A DNA stretch of 64,000 bases from Petroclostridium sp. X23 (GTDB lineage Bacteria; Bacillota; Clostridia; SK-Y3), in the NCBI RefSeq assembly GCF_030013905.1, contig NZ_CP124862.1:2235051-2299050 (forward strand), in the 5' to 3' direction. Of this stretch, positions 55,619 to 64,000 are shown piece by piece; position 1 is the stretch's first letter; every line of letters starts with the position of its first letter. The notes beneath the pieces were generated by a model, which worked only from the letters and a program-made list of their open reading frames with translations, ran no database searches and was not told the origin of the DNA. A program made the translations under genes and the position numbers.

Positions 55619-55782
55619 GGGACGGTTCGAAATCACTGAAAAAGTGCTTAATTGGTCAGAAATCACACAAGGGGACAGGGCCGCAGTCCGGCCAAAAATC
55701 AGGCCTGACAGCAGACCAGTCCCCTAGTCTGATTTCTTCTGCTCAAGAAATTCCGACTTTATCAGTGGTTTCGAACCGTCCC
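55619..55782. repeat. REP-type long hairpin (REPIN/MITE)
   Basis: The outer arms begin GGGACGGTTCGAAATCACTG (55619-55639) and pair with 55762-55782 over 21 nt with one mismatch. An inner pair (GAAATCA-AC-AGGGGAC type) nests inside, giving a roughly 164-nt foldback. It sits beside RAYT remnants, the enzymes that move such sequences. Confidence 0.8.
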
Positions 55783-56051
55783 CCTGTCTATTGTATAGAA
55801 TTTGTCGAATTTTGCGATGAAAAATGAAGCTAACTAGAAGGATTTATGGACAATTCAGTAGAATTTTTTATTATGATAAAATAAGAATTATTTGTACAAT
55901 GCTTATTAAAGTGAGAGCTTTTATAAGCGGTATTTGCGAACCTTGGTTTAAGAATGTCATCAAATTTAAGGAATAACCGAAATGGAATTTCAAGGATACA
56001 AGAGGTATGTAAAATAATAATATAGAAAAAGAACTTATGAAAGGGAAGAAA

Positions 56052-56927
56052 ATGAGTGTTAAAGAATTTTATGAAATAGAACAGTCTAATTTATTATCAC
56101 AATCAAAAAAAGTATCATTATTTACTAAGCATCCAGGTACAATAGGCTCATTTCGTGAAGAGTTATTAAAATCATATTTGCGTAAATTCACTCCGTTAGG
56201 TCTATCTGTAAAATCAGGATTTATTGGTGATTATAAAGAAACAAGTGATGATAGTATTTTTAACGATCAAACTAAACAGGTAGACTTTCTTGTTTATGAT
56301 AATAAAAAAGATATAACATTTTTTGAAACTGAAAATTTTGCAATAGTAAAGCCAAATTCAGTTTATGCAGCTATCGAAATAAAAAGTACACTAACTTTGT
56401 ATAAAGAAAATTGTCCTAAAAACGGTAGTGTTGAAAAATATCCATTAGAATCTTTTGATGGAAATTATAGATATTCAGGAACACTTATTGATGCTTTAGA
56501 AAATATAAAATCTATATCAAATATTGCATATAAATACAATAATACTAAGATATTTACCGCAATATTTGCATTTAGTACAACTTTTAATCTTATTAAACTT
56601 TACGAAAAACTTGACTTTCAGGAAATTCAAAGACAACTTAATTTAAATGATGCTAATTTATTACCATTATGTATTTGTGTTCCGGGCAATTCCTTCGTAA
56701 CAATTTATGAAAATGAAGAAAGTCTCGCACCATCTAGTGAAGAAGGATTATTTAGTATTATTGAAGCTACTGAGGAACATATATCTCTACCTTTGCAATT
56801 ATTTACAAATACCTATTATAACAATATTAGGCATAGTTATACTAATAAAAAGCCAGAATCTGGAGGTATTTTTACTACTACACCAGGTATATGTAAAACG
56901 TTCTCTAAGCATTTTGATATGTATTAA
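56052..56927 (+). CDS. DUF6602 protein, nuclease-like fold
   Basis: The 291-residue protein resembles DUF6602 proteins. TIGSFREELLKSYLRKFTPL near residue 33, VDFLVYDN near 78 and YAAIEIKSTL near 108 give a D...ExK pattern like PD-(D/E)XK nucleases. Such proteins are often found in mobile or defence regions; no activity is established. ATG at 56052 follows GGGAAG; an ATG at 56037 lacks a site. It is very AT-rich and surrounded by repeats and transposase debris, suggesting transfer. No partner gene is seen. Confidence 0.72.
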   Translation: MSVKEFYEIEQSNLLSQSKKVSLFTKHPGTIGSFREELLKSYLRKFTPLGLSVKSGFIGDYKETSDDSIFNDQTKQVDFLVYDNKKDITFFETENFAIVKPNSVYAAIEIKSTLTLYKENCPKNGSVEKYPLESFDGNYRYSGTLIDALENIKSISNIAYKYNNTKIFTAIFAFSTTFNLIKLYEKLDFQEIQRQLNLNDANLLPLCICVPGNSFVTIYENEESLAPSSEEGLFSIIEATEEHISLPLQLFTNTYYNNIRHSYTNKKPESGGIFTTTPGICKTFSKHFDMY

Positions 56928-56993
56928 CTTATAGACCCTAATTTGCAGTTTTAAATATAGATTTTTCTTAATCTTTTACAATATAAAGAAGCT

Positions 56994-57039
56994 AAAAAAA
57001 GAGAAAGATTATGAAGGAATCCGTTCATAATCTTTCTCT
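56994..57039 (-). terminator. Bidirectional terminator between DUF6602 and glmS
   Basis: A perfect 16-bp stem (AGAGAAAGATTATGAA and its complement) with an 8-nt loop is followed on the minus strand by TTTTTTT and on the plus strand by a shorter T-rich tail. It ends glmS transcription and probably also the convergent gene. Confidence 0.9.
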
Positions 57040-57124
57040 TTCATGTAAGCTTTACAAACAACTATATTAAATAGTTTACGGCTTTATTAAACAAGATCAC
57101 CACCAACTACTATCCCTACATCAT

Positions 57125-58951
57125 TTATTCTACAGTAACCGATTTTGCTAAATTTCTAGGTTTATCCACATCATAACCTTTTGCAACCGTTACATAGTAA
57201 GCAAACAACTGCAATGGAACAACTGTCAATGATGAAGCCAGTAACTGGTCTAGCTCTGGCAAATATAAGACATAATCCGCTTCTTGCTCTATCTGTGTAT
57301 TGCCTTGCTGCGCAAGTGCGATTACAACTGCCCCTCTGGCTTTTACTTCTTTGATGTTGCTTAGCATCTTATCAAAGAGATGGTCTTGGGTCGCAAGAGC
57401 GATCACCAATGTTCCTTCTTCAATCAATGCAATGGTACCATGCTTTAATTCACCGGCAGCGTACGCTTCCGAGTGAATATAGGATATTTCTTTCAGCTTT
57501 AATGAACCTTCCATGGCTACTGCATAGTCCAGTCCTCTGCCTAAGAAAAATACATCCTTTGCATTAAAATATTTTGAAGCATAATATTGAATCGTTTCTT
57601 TATCATTTAGTATACTTGCAACCTTATCAGGTAAAGTCTTTAATTGCTCAATGATCGCTGTAAGTTCATCCTTTGAAATTGTACCTTTTACCTGAGCCAT
57701 GCAAAGCGCGATCAGATACATTGCAGTCAACTGCGTACTATATGCTTTTGTGGATGCAACTGCGATTTCAGGACCTGCCCATGTATATAATACATTGTCT
57801 GACTCTCTGGCAATAGAACTTCCTACCACATTTACAACAGACATTATTTTGGCTCCCCGCTTCTTTGCTTCTCTTAGGGCCGCTAGTGTATCTGCTGTTT
57901 CACCGGATTGACTGATTACAATAACCATCGTTTTTTCATCTATGATAGGATTTCTATAACGGAATTCGGAAGCTACATCTACCTCAACAGGAATTCTTAC
58001 CAGCTTCTCGATAAGATTTTTTCCTACTATACCGGCATGGGAAGCTGTTCCGCACGCTACGATATATATTTTACTAATATTGTCCATATCTTCCTTGGTA
58101 AGCTTGATATCGTCCAATACAACAGTTCCGTCTTTCAATCTTGGATTAATAGTATCCCTGATCACTTTTGGCTGTTCAAATATCTCTTTGATCATGAAAT
58201 GCTCATAGCCGCCCTTTTCCGCAGCCGATACATCCCAGTTCACAGTAAATACTTCTTTCTTTGTCTCTTCCTTATTCATATTGAAAATCTTTACTTCATC
58301 TTTTCTAAGTAGTACTACTTCTTTATCTTCCAAAAGATAAATATCCCTTGTATGTTCTAAGATTGCCGGAATATCAGAAGCAATAAAATTTTCATCCTTG
58401 CCTAAGCCTACGATGAGCGGACTATCCTTTCTTACTGCAACCATTTCCTCCGGATGATCCTTGCATACTATTCCAAGTGCATAGGAACCTTCCACCTTAT
58501 TGATTACTTTAATAATAGTATCTATCAAATTACCATTATAGTAATAATCCGCCAAATGCGCTACAACTTCAGTATCAGTGTCAGAAACAAATGTATAACC
58601 CTTCGATTGAAGATATTCCCTTAGTTTAAGGTAGTTTTCAATGATCCCATTGTGAACGATTGCAATATCACCGGATGAGCTTGTATGGGGATGGGAGTTC
58701 ACATCGGATGGTGCCCCATGAGTAGCCCATCTTGTATGGCCGATTCCCAGCGTTCCCGGTAAAACCTTACCACCTTCTAATTTATCCTCTAATATTTTTA
58801 GCCTGCCTTTTGATTTTACTACACTTACTTTACAATCGTTAAAGATTGCTACACCGGCAGAATCATACCCTCTATATTCGAGCTTCTTAAGACCTTCTAT
58901 TAAAATTGGTGCCGCCTGTTTATCACCTATATATCCTACTATTCCACACAT
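57125..58951 (-). CDS. glmS: Glucosamine-6-phosphate synthase
   Basis: The 608-residue protein makes GlcN-6-P from fructose-6-P and glutamine. The N-terminal Cys of MCGIVGYIGDK is the glutaminase nucleophile. GHTRWATHGAPSDVNSHPH follows near 72, and two SIS isomerase domains follow (CGTASHAGIVGKNLIEKL and SQSGETADTLAALREAKKRG near 300-360), ending PRNLAKSVTVE. ATG at 58951 follows GGAGG; a frame start at 58966 would bury the catalytic Cys. Expression is controlled by the glmS ribozyme upstream. Confidence 0.97.
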   Translation of the reverse strand: MCGIVGYIGDKQAAPILIEGLKKLEYRGYDSAGVAIFNDCKVSVVKSKGRLKILEDKLEGGKVLPGTLGIGHTRWATHGAPSDVNSHPHTSSSGDIAIVHNGIIENYLKLREYLQSKGYTFVSDTDTEVVAHLADYYYNGNLIDTIIKVINKVEGSYALGIVCKDHPEEMVAVRKDSPLIVGLGKDENFIASDIPAILEHTRDIYLLEDKEVVLLRKDEVKIFNMNKEETKKEVFTVNWDVSAAEKGGYEHFMIKEIFEQPKVIRDTINPRLKDGTVVLDDIKLTKEDMDNISKIYIVACGTASHAGIVGKNLIEKLVRIPVEVDVASEFRYRNPIIDEKTMVIVISQSGETADTLAALREAKKRGAKIMSVVNVVGSSIARESDNVLYTWAGPEIAVASTKAYSTQLTAMYLIALCMAQVKGTISKDELTAIIEQLKTLPDKVASILNDKETIQYYASKYFNAKDVFFLGRGLDYAVAMEGSLKLKEISYIHSEAYAAGELKHGTIALIEEGTLVIALATQDHLFDKMLSNIKEVKARGAVVIALAQQGNTQIEQEADYVLYLPELDQLLASSLTVVPLQLFAYYVTVAKGYDVDKPRNLAKSVTVE

Positions 58952-59065
58952 GTTCGAGACCTCCATTATTTGGCAGCGGCGAGCGGGGAGTGGGGAGTAA
59001 AAAACACAAATAAAGGTTCATTACCAAACACTCCTCACTTCCACTGGTATATTTATTTTAATTAA

Positions 59066-59199
59066 TACCCGACCTTTTTTAGTCCGCAATCGCTTACGGG
59101 TTTGTAAGATCTTTAACGGTGGTATGTAACACCGTGAGGTATCCGCCGAAAAATCGATAAACCTCATCCTCGTCAACTGCATCGCTGCAGTTCAGGCGC
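59066..59199 (-). ncRNA. glmS ribozyme
   Basis: The minus strand reads A-GCGCCTGAACTGCAG at the cleavage site (cut between 59199 and 59198), then AGTTGACGAGGATG, GGTTTATCGATTTTTCGGCG, GATACCTCACGGTG and the P3/P4 parts ending GGTCGGG. These match the conserved core of the glmS ribozyme. It cuts itself when GlcN-6-P binds, lowering glmS expression. It lies about 115 nt upstream of the start codon. Confidence 0.97.
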
Positions 59200-59300
59200 T
59201 TTATATTACTCTATTAACAGGGATTCACATTTCTACTCTTAAGAAATGTCCCCGGCTTTCATCCCAATGGAATCACCCCCAAAAATCAGTTAATAATTAA

Positions 59301-59514
<214 letters not shown>

Positions 59515-59516
<2 letters not shown>

Positions 59517-60864
59517 ATTGCAGTCTTTCCTCAATTAGTTCCGCTAACTGTTCTGCTTTTTCCTTTAGATAATTTTTGTCTTTTCCTTCTATCATGACAC
59601 GTACCAATGGTTCTGTTCCGGAAGGCCTGATCAGCACCCTTCCATTTCCCGCAAAGTCTTCTTCAAGTTCTTTGATGGCTTGCGCAATCACTGCATCTTC
59701 CATATAGCTGTTTTTCTTATCATTACTAATTTTAGCATTCACCAATACTTGTGGTAACACTTGCATCACCGACGCCAATTCAGACATTTTCTTGCCTGAT
59801 TTTTTAAGGACTGCCAGTAGTTGAAGCGCTGTCAACAGTCCATCCCCTGTTGTATTATATTCTAAAAAGATGATATGTCCTGATTGCTCTCCCCCAAGCT
59901 CATAACCGTTATTGAGCATTTCTTCCAGCACATATCTGTCCCCTACTTTGGCCTGTACCAGATTTAACCCTTTCTCCTTCGCCATGATGAATAATCCGAG
60001 ATTACTCATGACAGTAACAACCAAGGTATTGTCTTTTAGCTTATCTTGATCCATAAGCTGAAGTGCGCAGATCGCCATAATTTGATCGCCATCTACCAAG
60101 TTGCCTTTTTCGTCTACTGCCAGCACTCTATCTGCATCACCATCAAAAGCCAGCCCTATATCTGCGCCGGACTCTACAACAAACTTTTGCAGCTGCTCCA
60201 TATGTGTTGAGCCGCAGTCCTTATTAATATTCGTTCCGTCCGGTTCATTATGGATAGCACTTACTTGTGCGTTCAACTCTATTAATGCGGTGGGTGCAGA
60301 TACAAAAGAGGCTCCGTTTGCACAATCAATAGCAACCTTTAATCCTTCAAAATCACAATCGATCGTACTCTTTACGAATTTAATATAATCATCCAGTGCA
60401 TCTTCATTCTGGGTCTTATGCCCCACTTCTGCCCCACTGGGCGCAGGAATTTTCTCCGCATTATCTAAAATAATAGCTTCTATTCTTTCTTCTATCGCAT
60501 CACTTAACTTATATCCTTTGCTATTAAAAAACTTAATGCCATTATATTCTACAGGATTGTGAGATGCCGATATGACTACCCCGGCATCGGCATTGTATAA
60601 CCGTGTCAAATAAGCTACCGCAGGTGTAGGTACTACGCCAATAGAAACCGCTTCAGCGCCAACAGAACATATTCCGGCAATCAATGCTGCTTCCAGCATG
60701 TCTCCGGAAATTCTAGTGTCTTTTCCTACCAATATTTTAGGTTTATGATGCGTTTCCTCCGTTAATACATACGCACCAGCCTGCCCAACTTTAAAAGCCA
60801 AGTCCGGTGTAAGTTCAATGTTTGCTATGCCTCTAACCCCATCCGTTCCGAATAATCTTCCCAT
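59515..60864 (-). CDS. glmM: Phosphoglucosamine mutase
   Basis: The 449-residue protein converts GlcN-6-P to GlcN-1-P. The phosphoserine loop is [18 protein letters not shown] near residue 100, the metal loop [14 protein letters not shown] near 240, the sugar loop GGEQSGHII near 325 and the phosphate-binding [15 protein letters not shown] near 410. It precedes glmS in the same direction, the usual order in Clostridia, and together they supply UDP-GlcNAc synthesis. Confidence 0.97.
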
Positions 60865-61043
60865 CTATGTACCCCTTTCATATAACGCATGCTTCTTATT
60901 CCTTAGTGATCAATTACGTTTGTCGCAATCTTCATCTATTATACCATATTTTATTCAAGTCTCAACTTGTATTTTACAAGAAAAGAAACAAAATGTAATG
61001 ATTTCCCAATTTGATAAAATCACATAAGGATAGACTTAAACTT

Positions 61044-61093
61044 CTCAAAAAGTATTTGTTGGGTTAGGAATGAGATGAATTAGACTTTTTGAG
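61044..61093. terminator. Hairpin between patatin gene and glmM
   Basis: CTCAAAAAGT and ACTTTTTGAG pair over 10 bp with a 30-nt loop, about 33 nt past the patatin stop. No clear T-run follows; termination is uncertain. Confidence 0.4.
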
Positions 61094-61125
61094 TAAGTTA
61101 CTCTATCCCATATATTGCCTTATAT

Positions 61126-62106
61126 CTAATGAACATTTAAATACCGAGTGTTTGTTAAAATTCTTCTTCTAATCTCCGGCATTGCTTTTTTAGTCTGATC
61201 ATACCCTCGCTGTATACATTCTTTGATTCTGGATGTCTCCAACAGCTTAACATCATAGATCTCAGGCTTGAGAATATAATCCGCATCCGACATCCTGGTT
61301 TTTGAAAGATGATACGCCATCACATCAATGGACTGGGCAGCAATTTCAAAGATATTATCAATCTCATCTCTTGTTTGTCCTGAATATCCCAAGTTGACAG
61401 CAAATACTTTATCTGCTCCGAAGCTTCTTAATATCTTTGTAGGAACATTGTCGCTGATTCCGCCATCCACCAACCTTCGACCACGAAATATTTTAGGTTT
61501 AAATACAACAGGGAACGCGGCACTGGCCCTTACAGCGTCCCATATGTCGGCATCATCTATAAATATGGTACTCCTAGTATCTCTAAACCGGGATTTATCT
61601 GATACAAACATCACCGTATGCGCTGTGTTGATATCTACCGCAGGAATTGCCAAAGGAATTCTGGCATCTCTTAATGTATAGACTTTTTTTTCACAGCAAC
61701 ACCTTCTTACCGTATCTTCAATCGTATTTCCCTTAATAAATCCATCTATTCTTCCTTCGCGTCTTAATATCCAGTTAAAGATAAAAATGATGAAAGCCAA
61801 ATAATCAAAGTCTACCAGCGTTAGCTTCCCTCTGGTTTTGCTTCTTTTAAACAATAATAAATCTATCATAATAGGCACTGCTTGGCTCCAATCAGGGTCA
61901 GCAACACTGCTGGTATCGAACTTCATAAATATCTTTTCAATCTCCTCTGGTGTATACCCGGAAGCATACAAAGAAGCGATGATGCTGCCGGAACTTGTAC
62001 CTGATATCATATCGATAGGGATACCGGCTTCTTCAAATGCCTTTAAAACACCAATGTGTGCAGCACCTCTTATCCCGCCGCCGGATAATGCAACCCCAAT
62101 TTTCAT
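61126..62106 (-). CDS. Patatin-like phospholipase family protein (RssA-like)
   Basis: The 326-residue protein has the patatin oxyanion loop GVALSGGGIRGAAHIGVLKA at the start, the nucleophile elbow GTSSGSII near 37 and the catalytic Asp in RRLVDGGISDNVPT near 200. It probably hydrolyses lipids at the membrane; RssA-type substrates are not well defined. The ATG at 62106 follows GAGGTGG. It sits between the FAD protein and glmM in an envelope-related block. Confidence 0.9.
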   Translation of the reverse strand: MKIGVALSGGGIRGAAHIGVLKAFEEAGIPIDMISGTSSGSIIASLYASGYTPEEIEKIFMKFDTSSVADPDWSQAVPIMIDLLLFKRSKTRGKLTLVDFDYLAFIIFIFNWILRREGRIDGFIKGNTIEDTVRRCCCEKKVYTLRDARIPLAIPAVDINTAHTVMFVSDKSRFRDTRSTIFIDDADIWDAVRASAAFPVVFKPKIFRGRRLVDGGISDNVPTKILRSFGADKVFAVNLGYSGQTRDEIDNIFEIAAQSIDVMAYHLSKTRMSDADYILKPEIYDVKLLETSRIKECIQRGYDQTKKAMPEIRRRILTNTRYLNVH

Positions 62107-62219
62107 TAAAACCACCTCAATCATCAACTGAGAACGGATAATTCACACTTTAAAACAAATGAAACGCTTCCCAAAACGGCATTCTCAATTATCAATTCTC
62201 AATTCATTTTACTCAGTGG

Positions 62220-63824
62220 CTATTCAATTGGTGCATATTTTTTTATGATTTGTTCGGCCGCTCTTATACCGTCAACTGCAGCGCTCACAATTCCGCCCGC
62301 ATATCCCGCACCCTCTCCGGCAGGATATAAACCCGGCATATTCAACGCTTCACCGGATTCACTTCTGCTAATACGGATAGGCGCCGAGGTTCTTGTCTCT
62401 ACACCGGTCATAATGACATCCGGCTGCGCATATCCTTTTATCTTTTGATCAAAGTATTGCAAACCTTTTTTCATCGTCTTGATTACATAATCCGGCAAGC
62501 ATCGCGTAATGTCTGATGGAATCACACTGCCGGTGTAGCTGGGTTGTACAGTACCAATATGTTTTGACGGTATACCTTCTAAAAAATCCCCTACCCTTTG
62601 CACTGGAGCACTATATCTATTCTGACCTGTCTCAAAAGCTAATCTCTCCCATTTCCTTTGGAACTCTACCCCAGCCAGCGGATGACGGCTCCCAAAATCC
62701 CCCGGCCCCACCGAAACCACCAACGCACTATTGGCATTGTCCCGATCTCGCGCAAATTCACTCATACCGTTGGTAACAATTGAATCATATTCCGAAGCTG
62801 CCGCTACAACTACCCCGCCAGGACACATACAAAAAGAATAGCATGTCCTATCCGCACTTTTATAAACCAGTTGATAGTCTGCGGCTTTCAGTCTCGGATG
62901 TCCTGCGTAATCCCCGTACTGCGCTATATCTATGACCCTCTGAGGGTGTTCGATCCGTACGCCTATGGAAAACGGCTTTTGGATGATTTCAATCCCTTGC
63001 TGCAACAGCATTTCATAAGTATCTCTTGCACTGTGGCCTATTGCCAGCACCACTACATTGCTAATGATCTCTTCCTCATTATTAATGGTTACACTCTTAA
63101 TGGATGATGTTCCGGTAAAGTTGATGCTTGTCAGCTTTGATCGAAATCTGACTTCACCCCCTAGTGATATAATTCGGTTTCTGATGTTTTTTACAACATC
63201 TTTTAATAAATCGGTGCCAATATGAGGTTTGCCTCTATAGCCTATTTCATCAGGAGCGCCCGCTTCCACCAAAGCTTCCAAAACCTTGTCACATCTTCTG
63301 TCGTTGATCCTTGTAGTTAATTTTCCATCTGAAAAAGTACCGGCTCCCCCTTCACCGAACTGTACGTTGCTTTCGGGGTCAAGCTGATTTGTTTGCCAAA
63401 ACCGATGAACTTTTCTGCTTCTCTCATCTACCTCATCGCCTCTTTCCAATAATAGAGGCTTATACCCGTTTACTGCCAAAATAAGACCGGCAAATAATCC
63501 TGCCGGTCCTGTACCAACCACAATGGGTCTGCCTTTTATTATTTCCGCCCCGGAATGGATAGGTGGTTCCTGCTCCGGTATAATCAGCCGAACATTCCCA
63601 TCCGAAAGTTTTCTTTCCACCTTGCTTTCATCACTATATAAATCAACTAATATCGAATAAGCAAACTCAATTCTGCTTTTCCGTCTAGCATCTATAGATT
63701 CTTTGATAATTCGAAGGTTTTTGATTTCACTTTCTTTAACTCTTAATTTCTTTGATATCTTTTTTCTAAGCAAGTTAATATCTTCATCCAGCGTCATTCT
63801 TATATTGCTTACTTGTAGGCTCAT
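62220..63824 (-). CDS. FAD-dependent oxidoreductase (COG2509 type)
   Basis: The 534-residue protein has an N-terminal domain of about 95 residues and then a FAD-binding Rossmann fold: PIVVGTGPAGLFAGLILAVN near 105, FGEGGAGTFSDGKLTTRIND near 160 and, near the end, GLYPAGEGAGYAGGIVSAAV. This is the uncharacterised COG2509 dehydrogenase family, often found in clostridial cdaR-glmM blocks. Its start uses a GGAGG inside the last codons of the upstream cdaR-type gene. The substrate is unknown. Confidence 0.9.
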   Translation of the reverse strand: MSLQVSNIRMTLDEDINLLRKKISKKLRVKESEIKNLRIIKESIDARRKSRIEFAYSILVDLYSDESKVERKLSDGNVRLIIPEQEPPIHSGAEIIKGRPIVVGTGPAGLFAGLILAVNGYKPLLLERGDEVDERSRKVHRFWQTNQLDPESNVQFGEGGAGTFSDGKLTTRINDRRCDKVLEALVEAGAPDEIGYRGKPHIGTDLLKDVVKNIRNRIISLGGEVRFRSKLTSINFTGTSSIKSVTINNEEEIISNVVVLAIGHSARDTYEMLLQQGIEIIQKPFSIGVRIEHPQRVIDIAQYGDYAGHPRLKAADYQLVYKSADRTCYSFCMCPGGVVVAAASEYDSIVTNGMSEFARDRDNANSALVVSVGPGDFGSRHPLAGVEFQRKWERLAFETGQNRYSAPVQRVGDFLEGIPSKHIGTVQPSYTGSVIPSDITRCLPDYVIKTMKKGLQYFDQKIKGYAQPDVIMTGVETRTSAPIRISRSESGEALNMPGLYPAGEGAGYAGGIVSAAVDGIRAAEQIIKKYAPIE

Positions 63825-63830
63825 ATGCTA

Positions 63831-64000
63831 TTATTCCTCCGTCGAATTCGTGTTTCCAGGCTTTGCCGGTGTTGACGTCTCCCCCTGCTGCTTCGGGTTT
63901 TGACCTTCGGACGTCTGTGTATTTGTCCCTGAATTGTTTGTATTCGTCGCAGGTTTGGATTCTCCATCACTCTTCTGCTTGGATAGCTTAATGGTAACCG
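63831..64000 (-). CDS. YbbR/CdaR-type protein, C-terminal end only
   Basis: About 55 residues are visible. VTIKLSKQ looks like the last strand of a YbbR repeat and is followed by a low-complexity Asn/Thr/Gln/Pro tail to a TAA 7 nt before the FAD gene. In Clostridia the order cdaA-cdaR-(FAD protein)-glmM-glmS is common, and CdaR regulates the c-di-AMP synthase. The call rests mostly on context because the domain lies outside the window. Confidence 0.6.
   Translation of the reverse strand, partial: VTIKLSKQKSDGESKPATNTNNSGTNTQTSEGQNPKQQGETSTPAKPGNTNSTEE

Overview
The window looks like a chromosome segment of a low-GC, anaerobic, endospore-forming Clostridia member. Supporting signs are a gerA-type germination operon, a glmS ribozyme ahead of glmS, a membrane pyrophosphatase, a flavodiiron protein, a c-di-GMP-I riboswitch and strong Gram-positive ribosome binding sites. 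No species is named because no marker gene allows it.

Layout. 1-0.6 kb: end of a LytTR response regulator behind a c-di-GMP-I riboswitch. 1.8-13 kb: catabolic cluster 1, visibly richer in G+C than most of the window. Its leftward operon encodes a MatC-like carrier, an aconitase-type hydratase (DmdAB-like), a dimethylmalate-lyase-like enzyme, a DUF1847 protein, a PrpF/3-methylitaconate-isomerase-like enzyme, a methyltransferase and an MmgE/PrpD protein. A consensus sigma-54 promoter lies ahead of it, next to a divergent PrpR-type sigma-54 activator. 13.3-17.2 kb: tRNA-Thr, remnants of addB, an aldo/keto reductase and a HxlR gene, and intact hppA. 17.2-36 kb: catabolic cluster 2, heavily rearranged. 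It holds a chemoreceptor, a second MatC-like carrier, a second DmdAB pair, two PrpF copies (one decayed), a family III CoA-transferase plus HMG-CoA-lyase-like pair, one complete and two truncated PrpR-type activators, three sigma-54 promoters, a complete IS110 element and two pieces of an IS66 element. 36-39 kb: germination operon whose gerA gene was truncated by the rearrangement. 39-48 kb: ABC-2 exporter, GrpB protein, solute-binding lipoprotein with a diguanylate cyclase, L,D-transpeptidase, and decayed MATE and transposase genes. 48-54 kb: arsR-acr3-arsC, a two-part permease with a ferredoxin tail, a cupin, a Crp/Fnr regulator and a flavodiiron protein. 54-57 kb: repeat-rich island with RAYT remnants, a REP-type hairpin and a DUF6602 gene. 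57-64 kb: cell-envelope block cdaR(partial)-FAD protein-patatin-glmM-ribozyme-glmS.

How it fits together. Both catabolic clusters appear to handle branched unsaturated di- or tricarboxylates. Known families suggest cluster 1 takes 3-methylitaconate or 2,3-dimethylmaleate via dimethylmalate to propionate plus pyruvate. Cluster 2 may use isomerase, hydratase, CoA-transferase and lyase to yield pyruvate plus acetyl-CoA (inference). Each is fed by its own carrier and switched by sigma-54 with PrpR-type activators.

The most interesting single object is the IS110 element at 30063-31912. Its left non-coding end contains a candidate bridge RNA. The loop sequences match both halves of the actual target site and the element's own end, and circularisation would build a TTGACA-17-TACAAT promoter. 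All functional statements come from reading the sequence and family knowledge; no searches were run.
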